Shown: positions 33,819 through 43,228 of the stretch, one piece after another
Position numbering within the stretch: position 1 is the stretch's first letter
How the letters are laid out: each line of letters opens with the position of its first letter
Origin: Rhodobacteraceae bacterium HLUCCO07
GTDB lineage: Bacteria; Pseudomonadota; Alphaproteobacteria; Rhodobacterales; Rhodobacteraceae
Direction of reading: 5' to 3'
NCBI GenBank assembly: GCA_001314705.1
Contig: LJSU01000025.1
Location: 62,001-126,000 of the forward strand
Length of the DNA: 64,000 bases
The notes under the pieces: generated by a model
Seen by the model: only the letters and a program-made list of their open reading frames with translations
What the model was told of the DNA's origin: nothing
Databases searched by the model: none
Made by a program: the position numbers and the translations under genes

Positions 33819-34937
33819 ATGTCCTTCCAGATTTCCATCGGCCCGAACCTGCGCAAATCCGCGTTCTTCAATGCCACCGTTCAAAGCGGGGTGCAGGGGT
33901 TCTCGGTCTATAACCATATGCTGATCCCGGGGCATTTCGGCGATCCCGATGCCGAGTATGACCGGCTCTTGAACGGTGTGGCGATGTGGGACGTGGCAGC
34001 GCAGCGGCAGGTGGAACTGACCGGCCCGGATGCGGGTCGGCTGGCGCAATACCTTACCCCCCGCAACCTGACCAAGATGCGAGACGGGCAGGGGCGCTAC
34101 GTGCCGCTTTGCGATCACGACGGTTGGCTGATCAACGATCCAGTGCTCTTGAAACTCGCCGAGGACCGGTATTGGCTTTCGGTGGCCGACAGTGACATTC
34201 ACCTCTGGGCGGCCGCGATCGGGCGAGAGCGGGGCTGGAACGTGCGGGTAGATGAGCCCGATGTGTCCCCGCTTGCGATCCAGGGGCCGAAGGCGGTGGA
34301 CGTGGCGGCGGTGCTTTTTGGCGAACGCGTGCGCACCATGCGCCACTTCGCGTTCGAAGAGACCACGCTTGCGGGCATTCCGCTGATCCTTGCGCGCTCT
34401 GGCTGGTCGAAACAGGGCGGGTTCGAGCTTTACCTGATGGATAGCGCGCGGGGCAGCGACCTCTGGTCCATGGTGGCCGAGGCGGGCGCGCCGTTCGGGA
34501 TCGGGCCGGGTGCGCCGAATGACATCGAGCGGCTGGAGAGCGGGTTGATTTCCTACGGGGCCGACATGCGCTGGCAAGGCGCGCGGGCGAACCCGTTCGA
34601 GATGGGGCTGGGCGCGATGGTCGATCTTGAGGCGGGGCATGATTTCGTCGGTCGTGCCGCGTTGGAGCGGATCGCGGCCGAGGGACCGGCGCGCAGGCGC
34701 GTGGGCCTTGTCCTTGACGGGCGCCCGACGCCGCCGGGCCACCCGGTGCCGCTTGCGGTGGGAGATGCGGTGGTCGGCCGGGTGTGCGAGTTCGCCTTTT
34801 CCCGGCGGCTTGACCGGACCATCGGGGTGGGGCTGGTGCAGGCCGATCTGCTGGACAATGCCGAGGGTCTCGTGACCATGCTGGAGGCGGGCGCCGTGCC
34901 CACGCGGATTGCGCCCCTGCCGTTCGGGAAAACGTAA
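33819..34937 (+). CDS. DmdA/GcvT-like aminomethyltransferase family protein
   Basis: Protein of 372 residues with the GcvT fold, resembling DMSP demethylase (DmdA) more than glycine-cleavage T protein. Shared features are FSVYNHMLIPGHF, AMWDVAAQRQVELTGPDA, YLTPRNLTKMRDGQ, RYWLSVADSDIHLWA, SPLAIQGPKA, ARSGWSKQGGFELY and NDIERLESGLISYGADM. DmdA passes a methyl group from DMSP to tetrahydrofolate. True DmdA activity cannot be assumed: paralogues of other function exist. The gene starts 24 bases after megL and ends just before the E1 gene, so it should act in the same methyl-sulfur pathway (inference). ATG 33819 has only a weak ribosome-binding site. Confidence 0.82.
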   Translation: MSFQISIGPNLRKSAFFNATVQSGVQGFSVYNHMLIPGHFGDPDAEYDRLLNGVAMWDVAAQRQVELTGPDAGRLAQYLTPRNLTKMRDGQGRYVPLCDHDGWLINDPVLLKLAEDRYWLSVADSDIHLWAAAIGRERGWNVRVDEPDVSPLAIQGPKAVDVAAVLFGERVRTMRHFAFEETTLAGIPLILARSGWSKQGGFELYLMDSARGSDLWSMVAEAGAPFGIGPGAPNDIERLESGLISYGADMRWQGARANPFEMGLGAMVDLEAGHDFVGRAALERIAAEGPARRRVGLVLDGRPTPPGHPVPLAVGDAVVGRVCEFAFSRRLDRTIGVGLVQADLLDNAEGLVTMLEAGAVPTRIAPLPFGKT

Positions 34938-34960
34938 CACGTCACGCGATGGGACACGCC

Positions 34961-37330
34961 ATGACAGATACCGATTCCGCGCATCTCAAGACCGTCGAGC
35001 AGCGGCTCTTGTGGTTATCGCACTGGATGATACACCACGCCAACCACATTCGCCCCAATCCCGACGGGATCAAGGTGGGCGGGCATCAGGCGTCTTCGGC
35101 CTCGATGGTGTCGATCATGACGGCGCTCTATTTCTCGGCGCTGCGGCCCGAGGATCGCGTGGCGGTCAAGCCCCATGCCGGGCCGGTCTTTCACGCGATG
35201 CAATACCTGATGGGTCATCTCGACCGCGACCGGATGGAGGCTTTTCGCGGGTTTGGCGGGGTGCAAAGCTATCCCAGCCGCACCAAGGATGTGGATGATG
35301 TCGATTTCTCGACCGGGTCGGTGGGGCTTGGCGTGGCGATCACCTCTTTCGCGTCGCTGGTGCAGGATTACATCGCCGCCAAGGACTGGGGCGCCGACCT
35401 GCCGCTGGGCCGGATGGTGGCGCTGGTGGGCGATGCCGAGCTGGATGAGGGCAACATCTACGAGGCGTTGCAGGAAGGCTGGAAGAACGACCTGCGCAAT
35501 TGCTGGTGGGTCATCGACTATAACCGCCAGTCGCTGGACGGGATCGTGCGCGAGGGGCTGTTCGAGCGGGTCGAGAAGATCTTCGACGCCTTCGGATGGG
35601 ACGTGGTGCGGGTGAAATACGGCGCGCTGCAGCGTGCGGCCTTCGGTGAACCGGGCGGTGAGGCCCTGCGCGCATGGATCGACGCCTGTCCCAACGCGGA
35701 GTATTCGGCGCTGACCTTTCAGGGCGGCGCGGTCTGGCGGAAGCGGTTGATGGATGACCTGGGTGACCAAGGTGACGTGACGGCCCTGATCGACCGGCGC
35801 TCCGATGCCGAGCTGGCAGCGTTGATGGAGAATCTCGGCGGCAATTGCGTACAGACCATGGCGGATGTCTTTGCCGACATCGACCATGATCGTCCGACCT
35901 GTTTTCTCGCCTACACGATCAAGGGCTGGGGCACGCCCATCGCCGGACACAAGGACAATCACGGCGGGCTGATGACCAAGGCGCAGATGGCCGAATGGCA
36001 GCGGCATATGGATATCCCCGAGGGGCAGGAATGGGAGCGTTTCGCCGGCGTCGCGGATGCGGATGGGCTGCGCGACTTCCTGGGCCGGGTGCCGTTCTTT
36101 GCCAGGGGCGTGCGCCGGTATTCGGATGACAAGCTGCCTTCGCCCGCGCTTTCGGTCGCCAGTGACCGTGAAATCTCGACCCAGATGGCCTTTGGCAAGA
36201 TCCTTGACGACCTGGCCCGAGGCGACAGTGCGCTGGCCGCGCGCATCGTCACCACCTCGCCGGATGTGACGGGCACCACCTCGCTCGGGCCATGGGTCAA
36301 CCGGCGCAAGCTTTTTGCCCGCACGTCCCGACCCGACGCCTTTATCGAGCATCGCATTCCCTCGACTGCGAAATGGGAGTTCACGCCCAAGGGCCAGCAT
36401 GTCGAACTGGGCATTGCCGAGATGAACCTGTTCCTGCTGCTGGGCGCGGCGGGACTGTCGCACAGCCTGTTCGGCAAGCGGCTGATTCCGATCGGCACGG
36501 TCTATGACCCGTTCGTGCATCGCGGACTCGATGCGCTCAACTATGCCAGTTACCAGGACGCGCGTTTCATCATCGCGGGGACGCCGTCGGGCGTGACATT
36601 GGCGCCCGAGGGGGGTGCGCATCAATCGGTGGGCACACCGCTCACCGGCATGGCGCAGGACGGGCTGGCGAGTTTCGAGCCTGCCTTTGCCGACGAGCTG
36701 GCGGTGATCATGGAATGGGCCTTCGATTACCTGCAACGTGACGGCGAGGGCGACCCGGACGAGCGCACATGGCTGCGTGACGAGACGGGGGGTTCGGTCT
36801 ATCTGCGGCTGACCACGAAACCGCTGGAACAGCCGGGCAAGCGGCATGACGATGCGTTCCGGCAGGGGGCGATCGACGGGGCCTATTGGCTGCGCCCGCC
36901 GGGGCCGAATTGCGAGGTGGTGATCGCCTACCAGGGCGCCGTGGCCGACGAGGCGATTGCCGCCGCCGGCATGATTGGTGGCGCGCGGCGGGATGTAGGT
37001 GTTCTGGCGGTCACGTCAGCCGACCGGCTCAACGCGGGCTGGACGGCGGCGCAACGCGAACGCGCGCGTGGCAATACCGGTGCAACGGCCCATGTCGAGC
37101 GGTTGCTGGGCGCGCTGCCGCGCGACTGCGCGCTGGTGACGGTGATCGACGGGCACCCGGCGACGCTGGGCTGGCTGGGCGCGGTGGCCGGGCACCGCAC
37201 GATCCCGCACGGGGTCGAACATTTCGGCCAGACGGGGACGATCGGCGATCTTTATCGCCATTTCCGCATCGACCGCCAGGCGCTTGTCGCCTCGGTGCAG
37301 GGGCTGACATCAGGGGCGCCGGTTCCCTAG
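34961..37330 (+). CDS. mdeB: AceE/MdeB-like homodimeric 2-oxoacid dehydrogenase E1
   Basis: Thiamine-diphosphate enzyme of 789 residues. The ThDP/Mg motif is MVALVGDAELDEGNIYEALQEG; the N-terminal half has RPNPDGIKVGGHQASS and the pyrimidine-domain half has GQHVELGIAEMNLFLLLG and TLAPEGGAHQSVGTPL. It resembles the homodimeric pyruvate dehydrogenase E1 (AceE) and MdeB of P. putida, which uses 2-oxobutyrate, the product of methionine gamma-lyase. No E2 or E3 gene is adjacent, so it may borrow those subunits. ATG 34961 has TGGGA upstream; ATG 34949 is an alternative start. Confidence 0.85.
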   Translation: MTDTDSAHLKTVEQRLLWLSHWMIHHANHIRPNPDGIKVGGHQASSASMVSIMTALYFSALRPEDRVAVKPHAGPVFHAMQYLMGHLDRDRMEAFRGFGGVQSYPSRTKDVDDVDFSTGSVGLGVAITSFASLVQDYIAAKDWGADLPLGRMVALVGDAELDEGNIYEALQEGWKNDLRNCWWVIDYNRQSLDGIVREGLFERVEKIFDAFGWDVVRVKYGALQRAAFGEPGGEALRAWIDACPNAEYSALTFQGGAVWRKRLMDDLGDQGDVTALIDRRSDAELAALMENLGGNCVQTMADVFADIDHDRPTCFLAYTIKGWGTPIAGHKDNHGGLMTKAQMAEWQRHMDIPEGQEWERFAGVADADGLRDFLGRVPFFARGVRRYSDDKLPSPALSVASDREISTQMAFGKILDDLARGDSALAARIVTTSPDVTGTTSLGPWVNRRKLFARTSRPDAFIEHRIPSTAKWEFTPKGQHVELGIAEMNLFLLLGAAGLSHSLFGKRLIPIGTVYDPFVHRGLDALNYASYQDARFIIAGTPSGVTLAPEGGAHQSVGTPLTGMAQDGLASFEPAFADELAVIMEWAFDYLQRDGEGDPDERTWLRDETGGSVYLRLTTKPLEQPGKRHDDAFRQGAIDGAYWLRPPGPNCEVVIAYQGAVADEAIAAAGMIGGARRDVGVLAVTSADRLNAGWTAAQRERARGNTGATAHVERLLGALPRDCALVTVIDGHPATLGWLGAVAGHRTIPHGVEHFGQTGTIGDLYRHFRIDRQALVASVQGLTSGAPVP

Positions 37331-37345
37331 CGGGCGATCCCGCGA

Positions 37346-40300
37346 TCAGTAGTCGCGTTCGAAGAACACGCCGATCCCGCTGTTGCCGTCGCTGCCAAGG
37401 CGGCCGCGGACGGTGGTGCGGCGGTTGACCTCGAGGTTGAGGTTGATCTGGCTCGTACCGTCGCCCTTGACGGTGACGTCGGTATAGATGTTCTCGGAGA
37501 TGTATTTGCCCACGCGGGCCTGCGTGGTGCCGTCGTCATCCATGCCGATATCGAGATCGTCCACGCCCAGCGACCGGCGCAGCCCGTCGGTGAGGCCGGT
37601 CCCGCCCTGCCCCGAAAGGGTGCGGATCGCGGCGGCCAGTTGCACGGCCTGAAAGGCAGAAATCCGCGTCACGTCGCGCCCGAAGAGAAACAGCGACAGC
37701 GCCTCTTCCTGTGGCAGGTCGGGCACCGATGTCACGGCCAGGTCGGGCGCCGAGGCCAGCCCGTCGAGACGCAGGGAAACGGCGAATTCCTCGACCTGCG
37801 AGGTCGCGGCGAAGGCAATCACCGGATCGAAGCTGCCGCGCATGGTGAGGCTGCCCTCGGTCAGGTCGAGCCGCTGGCCCAGAAGGGCGAGCCGCCCGCG
37901 GATCAGGTCGAACTGGCCGCTCGGCACGATGTCACTGGTCGAGCCCGTGAGGCGCAGCCTGCCGCCCAGTTCGGCATCGAGCCCACGCCCGCGCACGAAG
38001 AGGCGATTGGGAGCCGAGATCACGATGTCGAGGGGGAAATCGGCCATGGCGGTGCCGGAGTCATCGCTGCTCTGGTCCATCCCGGCATAGCGCAGGGTGC
38101 GCTGGACCCTGCCGGGCGGTCGGAAATGGCGCAAACCGTCGAGCGGAGAGTAGGACGGGCCCAGTTCCGGGATGCGCAACTCGGTGTGGCGCAGGTCGAT
38201 CTGCCCGCCGATCCGCGCCCCGCCCGTTAATGGCCCGTCGAGCGACAACGCACCGTCGAGCACGACCTCGAACAGCGAGGGGTCGCGCAGGGTCATATCC
38301 ACGAGGTCCACGTCCAGTTCGGCCTGGAAGGGTGGCGAGAGCGTGACCGGACCGCGCAGCCGGACCTGCCCCCCGGTCGAGACATCGGCGTCGAGGGCGA
38401 CCTGTGCCGCCCCGCCAGAAAGGTCGATCTGCCCGCGCAAACGCTCAAGTGCGGTGGCCCGCGCGGGAAGCGACAGCCTTGCATCATCGACGTTGATGCG
38501 CCCCGCAAGCGAGTCGAGGGCCAGCGGCCCGTCGAGTCTCAGGTCCAGTCGGGCCAATCCCGAAAGCGCCTGTCCCGAAAGCCGCGCATTGGCCAGTGCC
38601 AGCGGCACCGTTCCGGTCATGCCCAGGTCGGCGCTTGTGCCGTCCTGGGCCACCGTACCGTCGAGCGCAAGCGTGATGCCGCCCGGCCCCTGGCCCTGCG
38701 TATCTATCCGCCAGCGCGTGTCAGCCTTGGTGGCGCTGCCCGAAAGCTGCGCGGCGCCGGGCAGCTCGGGAACGATCTGCCCGAGATCGGCGAGGGCAAG
38801 GCGATAATCGAACCGACCATCCTCGGCGCCCAGTTCGCCGCTCACCGAGGCATCAAGGGTGGGGGCGTCGAGATCGAGCCTGTCAAGGGTCAGATGACCA
38901 TTCTCATCGCGGACGGCGGCAATGTCGAACCGGGTTGTCTCGCGCAGAAGCGGGGTCAGCGCGGGGAGGCCCACATCGAGCGCGCGGGTCTGGCCGCTTG
39001 CGTCGAGATCGAAGCTTTGCGCGAGGAGGTCGGCATTGCCTTTGACGGTGAGGTTCAACGATCCGGCCAGAGGGCGATCGGCGATAGTGGAAAACGCGGC
39101 CAGCCGTCCGATCTCGGCCGACAAGGTGCCATCGGCCGACAGACGTTCGACCCCGTCGCCGGTGATGGTGCCACGATATGTCATCTCAGCGTCACCGGGC
39201 AGGGTGCTGTCGGCGCTCAGGGTCCAGACCTCGCCCTGTTGCTCGGCCGTTGCGGTCAGGTCGGCCGCACCGTCGAGCCCGGGCAGGGCGCGGCCGAGTT
39301 GTGGAATGCGGGCGGTGAGACGCGCCGTGCTCTTGCCGCTGGCAAGGTTGGCCTCGGCGTCGATGCGCGCGTGATCCGTGCGGACCCGGATCGGATCGGC
39401 GCGCAGCCCGGCCTCGTCGCGGTCAAGTCCGAAGGTGAGCTGGCCCTGACCGGCGAGCAGCGGGTCGAGTTGGGTGATTCCGGTCGAGAGGTCGCCGGTA
39501 TTGCCATCGAAGCGAAGTGCCACGCGCCCGGTCAACGGTTCGACCTGGCCGGTGATGGCGAGATCGGCGCGTCCGCCAAGGTCGACCCCTGTCAATCCGG
39601 CAAAACGGGCAAGATCGTCAGCGTCGAGTTGCAGATCGGGCACCACGGTCAAAGTGCCGATGTCGCCGGGCGCACTGACCGTGACGGTGCCGTCCAGGCC
39701 GAAATCGGCTCCACGGAGCGACAGGTTGCGCAGCCGCAGCGGCGCGTCCGCCGACCAGCCGAAATCGACCCCGCCGCGCAATGTCTCGCCCAGGGCGCGC
39801 GCCAGGTCGGGATCTTCTGGCGCGGACAGGCCGTCGGCCTCGAACAAGAGCGCGCCCGAAACGCTTTGCGCCGCGCGCAGGATGCGCCCCGAGCCGCCGA
39901 GTTCGGCCGATTCGATTCGCACCCCCTCCTGTTCGATCCCGGTTGCGGTGCCGTCGATCTGCCATTCATCGTCCGATGCGGCATCAAAGCGCGCCGCGAG
40001 ATTGGCCGCCCGGACGGATGTGCGCGGGCCGGGTAAGGGCAGGGTCACGCGGTCGCCTTCGGGCGGGGTGATCGCGGCATCGAGCGTCAGTTTGCGCGGC
40101 CAGCCATCGGCCGCGATCTCGGCGGCGCCGGTGATCCGCATCGCCGCCGTGCCGATGTCGAGCCGATCGAGCAGAAAGCCGCCATCCGCACCGCGTTCCC
40201 CGCGCGCGTCGAGCGTGACCTGATCGCCCAGAAACGCGGCGAACTCCGGCAAAAGAAGCGGGGCCAGATCGCCGTCAAGCGCCGCCTCGAACCCTGTCGC

Positions 40301-41080
40301 GCCGTCCTCATCAGTGATCAGGGTGACGGTGCCGGTCAGGCGGTCCTGTTCGTCACTGGCCAGTCGCATGCGGGCGGTGAAATCGTCGATCGGGTCGTCG
40401 CCCTGCAACTCCATGGCAATCGACGGCTGCCCGGGCAAGCCCAGCAGATTGGCGGCAAGACCGTTCTCGGGCTCGGTGAGGGCAAGGTCGATGCGCAGGT
40501 CGCGGGTGGTATTGTCGAACGCGCCCTCTAGGGTGAACTGCCCCGGGCGATCAAGCCTTTCGACGTCGAGCGACGCCTCGCCCGCCCCGCCTGCAAGCGA
40601 CGCCTTGCCGTTGAGGGACAACGCGGCGTCCTGCCCGAGAAATGCCGCGCCAAGCTCGGCCCGGTTGATTGCCAGTTCGGCGATATCGACCGAGACCGGC
40701 AGATCAGGCAAGGAAAAGTCGCCGCCCGCCTCGGGGCTGGGCATGGTGTCCTCGGCGGGAACTGGCGGGCGGGGCAGGTCGATCTCGCCGATGGTGACCT
40801 CGTCAATTGCGATCCGTCCGCGCAGCAGGGCGGAGCGGTTCCAGACCAGCACGAGATCGGAGGCGGTGAGCCAAACGCCTTCCGCGTCGGTGACGATGAT
40901 TTTCTCGATTGTGGCGCGCGAGCTCAGCGCCCCGGCGAAGCCTTCCATGCGGACATCTCGCCCCGGTGCGGAAAGCGCGTCTTCCAGCAGGCCCTGAATG
41001 AAACCACGGTCGCTTTCGCTGTCTTGAGCGAGGGCGCCGAGCGGGACCAGAAAGGCCAGACATATCGCCAGAAACCGCAT
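37346..41080 (-). CDS. tamB: Translocation and assembly module protein TamB
   Basis: Large protein of 1244 residues with an N-terminal signal anchor (MRFLAICLAFLVPLGALAQ) and a very long run of repeating beta segments rich in Asp, Gly, Leu and Arg. This is the TamB/AsmA-like beta-taco that spans the periplasm. The C-terminal DUF490-type end includes PSGQFDLIRGRLALLGQRLDL, LSLFLFGRDVTRISAFQAVQLA and a final GIGVFFERDY. It works with TamA in outer-membrane protein or lipid transport. Its start codon touches the tamA stop (TGATG), so they are coupled. It converges with the E1 gene. Confidence 0.93.
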   Translation of the reverse strand: MRFLAICLAFLVPLGALAQDSESDRGFIQGLLEDALSAPGRDVRMEGFAGALSSRATIEKIIVTDAEGVWLTASDLVLVWNRSALLRGRIAIDEVTIGEIDLPRPPVPAEDTMPSPEAGGDFSLPDLPVSVDIAELAINRAELGAAFLGQDAALSLNGKASLAGGAGEASLDVERLDRPGQFTLEGAFDNTTRDLRIDLALTEPENGLAANLLGLPGQPSIAMELQGDDPIDDFTARMRLASDEQDRLTGTVTLITDEDGATGFEAALDGDLAPLLLPEFAAFLGDQVTLDARGERGADGGFLLDRLDIGTAAMRITGAAEIAADGWPRKLTLDAAITPPEGDRVTLPLPGPRTSVRAANLAARFDAASDDEWQIDGTATGIEQEGVRIESAELGGSGRILRAAQSVSGALLFEADGLSAPEDPDLARALGETLRGGVDFGWSADAPLRLRNLSLRGADFGLDGTVTVSAPGDIGTLTVVPDLQLDADDLARFAGLTGVDLGGRADLAITGQVEPLTGRVALRFDGNTGDLSTGITQLDPLLAGQGQLTFGLDRDEAGLRADPIRVRTDHARIDAEANLASGKSTARLTARIPQLGRALPGLDGAADLTATAEQQGEVWTLSADSTLPGDAEMTYRGTITGDGVERLSADGTLSAEIGRLAAFSTIADRPLAGSLNLTVKGNADLLAQSFDLDASGQTRALDVGLPALTPLLRETTRFDIAAVRDENGHLTLDRLDLDAPTLDASVSGELGAEDGRFDYRLALADLGQIVPELPGAAQLSGSATKADTRWRIDTQGQGPGGITLALDGTVAQDGTSADLGMTGTVPLALANARLSGQALSGLARLDLRLDGPLALDSLAGRINVDDARLSLPARATALERLRGQIDLSGGAAQVALDADVSTGGQVRLRGPVTLSPPFQAELDVDLVDMTLRDPSLFEVVLDGALSLDGPLTGGARIGGQIDLRHTELRIPELGPSYSPLDGLRHFRPPGRVQRTLRYAGMDQSSDDSGTAMADFPLDIVISAPNRLFVRGRGLDAELGGRLRLTGSTSDIVPSGQFDLIRGRLALLGQRLDLTEGSLTMRGSFDPVIAFAATSQVEEFAVSLRLDGLASAPDLAVTSVPDLPQEEALSLFLFGRDVTRISAFQAVQLAAAIRTLSGQGGTGLTDGLRRSLGVDDLDIGMDDDGTTQARVGKYISENIYTDVTVKGDGTSQINLNLEVNRRTTVRGRLGSDGNSGIGVFFERDY

Positions 41081-42885
41081 CAGAACGCCTGCCCGATCCC
41101 GATGTAGAGTTGCACACCGCTGCCGGTGTCGCCAGCGACAGGACCGGCAAGGTCGACCCGGATCGGCCCGACCGGTGTCTTGTAACGCACCCCCAGCCCC
41201 GCCCCGGCATGCCAGTCGCCTTCCTCGAAGAACCCGCCGCTGACGAAGCCCGCATCGGCAAAGGCGGCAAGGCCGATCCGGTCGCCAACGGGAAAGCGCA
41301 ACTCGCCCGAGAGGCTTGCAAAGCTGCGCCCGCCGAGTTCGACCCCGCCGTAATCGGCGGTGAGCGATTTGTAGGGCTGGCCGCGCACCGTGCCCGCGCC
41401 GCCGGAGTAGAACAGGAAATCAGGCGGCGCGGCGCGGGCTTCCGGCCCGACCAGTGCGCCAAGCTGCAAGCGCCCGGCCAGAACCGTTCCACCGGTTTCG
41501 CCCAACGCGCGATAGGAGCGCAGGTCGAGCGTGGCTTGCCCGCCCGTCTGTGCATCGAAGGTCTCGTAGAACGGCGTCAGTTCGGCCCGGGCATAGATTC
41601 CGCGCGATGCATCGAGCGGATCGTCGCGATTGTCATAGGTCAGCGAGAGCGGCAGGCTCAGCAGTTGCATTTCACGCTGAGTGAAGATGCCGGCATAGCG
41701 ATCGGTGATGCGGGCATATTCGTAGCCGATGCCCAGATCCCCCGAAAGCCGCTCACTGAACTCGCGCGAGACCCCGGTGGTAAAGCGGAACTTTTCTTCA
41801 AGAAAGCGCGGCTCGTCGCTGTAGATGAACCCGGCTTCGGCGAAGAAGAGCGTGTCGGGCCCATAGACGGCAGGGCGTTCGAAACGAAAGGAGAGCGAAT
41901 AGTCGGTGCCCTGGCCGGTGCCGCCGATCTGGGCAATTTCACTGTCGACGCGAAACTGCTCGGCCCCGCCCAGAAGGTTGCGATGCAGCCAGTAGCCCGA
42001 CAGCGTCAAGCCGTCGAAGCTCGAATATTCCAACCCGCCGCCGATCCGCCGCGGGCGGCGATCGACCACCGCGATCTCCATGTCGAGGGCGCCATCGGAG
42101 GTGACGGTTTCGGCCTCGTTCACTTGCACGGAGGAAAAGGTTCCGACCTTGCGCAGGCGGGTGGCGGCCTTGTCGACCTCGTCGGGGTCATAGGTCTCAC
42201 CACGGGGCAGGCCCGCGATCCGCCTTATCCGCGATCCGCGCACAGCGCTTTGCCCTCTTACGGCGACATCACCAAAGCGGACGCGCGGGCCGGGCGCGAC
42301 GTCGACATCGACATCCAGGCGCGCGCTGTCATGACGGGCCAGGACGCGCTGATCGGTGATCCGTGCCTTTGCATGGCCGGCATTGCGCCAGTCGTTGATC
42401 GCCTCGCGCGTGGCCTCGCGCGCAACGCGGGCGCGCGCTGGTGCGTCCGAGCGGAAGCCGTCGGGCAGGGGGCGCTCGCCTGCCAAGGGTTCGATCCGCA
42501 CCGCGCCAAATCGGAACAAGCGTCCGGGATCGACTGTGATCGTTGCATTGCCGATCTGTTCGGGCGCGCGAAACGGGTCGATCAGCGCAGCTTCGCGCCC
42601 GTCGATCAGAATGCTGACATCGACCGAGTAATAGCCTTCCGAATAGAGCACCTCGACCAGGCGGGCATAATCGCCGCGTGCGGCAGCGAGGATGTCGTCG
42701 GCGGTGGCTTCGGGATTGTCCACGAGACCGCGCAGAACCGAGGCCGACCGCAGGGCATCGCCGAGCGCATCGGATTGCGGACCGGACACGGTCAGCTCCA
42801 CCTTGTCGAGCGCCTGCGCGCCATGGGCAGCGCCCAGGCCGAGGGCGCAACAGGTCAACAATGTCGTGGTGAGATTCGCTGTCAT
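41080..42885 (-). CDS. tamA: Outer-membrane assembly protein TamA
   Basis: BamA-superfamily protein of 601 residues. Signal peptide MTANLTTTLLTCCALGLGAAHGAQA, then POTRA domains (about 28-260, with EGYYSVDVSILIDGREA and RGSRIRRIAGLPRGETYDP), then the C-terminal 16-strand barrel. VRGQPYKSLTADYGGVELGG is the conserved lid region, and it ends GVQLYIGIGQAF with a terminal Phe. ATG at 42883-42885 is chosen because the upstream extension has no signal peptide. It is directly coupled to tamB, the standard pair. The upstream spacer separates it from the TAXI gene. Confidence 0.93.
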   Translation of the reverse strand: MTANLTTTLLTCCALGLGAAHGAQALDKVELTVSGPQSDALGDALRSASVLRGLVDNPEATADDILAAARGDYARLVEVLYSEGYYSVDVSILIDGREAALIDPFRAPEQIGNATITVDPGRLFRFGAVRIEPLAGERPLPDGFRSDAPARARVAREATREAINDWRNAGHAKARITDQRVLARHDSARLDVDVDVAPGPRVRFGDVAVRGQSAVRGSRIRRIAGLPRGETYDPDEVDKAATRLRKVGTFSSVQVNEAETVTSDGALDMEIAVVDRRPRRIGGGLEYSSFDGLTLSGYWLHRNLLGGAEQFRVDSEIAQIGGTGQGTDYSLSFRFERPAVYGPDTLFFAEAGFIYSDEPRFLEEKFRFTTGVSREFSERLSGDLGIGYEYARITDRYAGIFTQREMQLLSLPLSLTYDNRDDPLDASRGIYARAELTPFYETFDAQTGGQATLDLRSYRALGETGGTVLAGRLQLGALVGPEARAAPPDFLFYSGGAGTVRGQPYKSLTADYGGVELGGRSFASLSGELRFPVGDRIGLAAFADAGFVSGGFFEEGDWHAGAGLGVRYKTPVGPIRVDLAGPVAGDTGSGVQLYIGIGQAF

Positions 42886-43228
42886 GTTTCGCCCTGCTCT
42901 TGTGACCACCATAGAGCAACCAGACACCAACCCCAAGTGGTCGCACGAATATCGGCGCCGAGATGTACGTTGACTTGAATCTCGTGATTTCACGGTGCTT
43001 CGGTGCAGGCGAATCGGGCAATCCCCGGCTGGGGGGCTGTTTCGGCGGGCCCGGAAAACCTGGTGATTGGCGTAAACCGTGGCCTCTCCCCGTATTTCTG
43101 GACGTTATTGCCTGTCACGTTACGTAAGATCGCGCCAAGATTGACAGGATTGCCCGGTGCGTCGGACATTTGAAGAGCTTTGCCGGTGTCCGAAGGGGCG
43201 CGGGCAGGGTCAACCAGGGAGGAGAAAA
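42886..43228. other. Divergent spacer between tamA and the TAXI receptor gene
   Basis: 343 bases without a convincing gene. A TTGACA at 43141-43146 with a 17-base gap to GGACAT could be the promoter of the TAXI gene, though the -10 match is weak. AGGGAGGAG at 43216-43224 is the TAXI ribosome-binding site. Confidence 0.5.

Noticed and set aside
32523-34940. An 805-codon open frame on the minus strand opposite megL and the DmdA-like gene
   Set aside because: It is the antisense shadow of two genes with clear catalytic motifs; its product is rich in Arg, His and Pro with no recognisable domain, as expected in GC-rich DNA.
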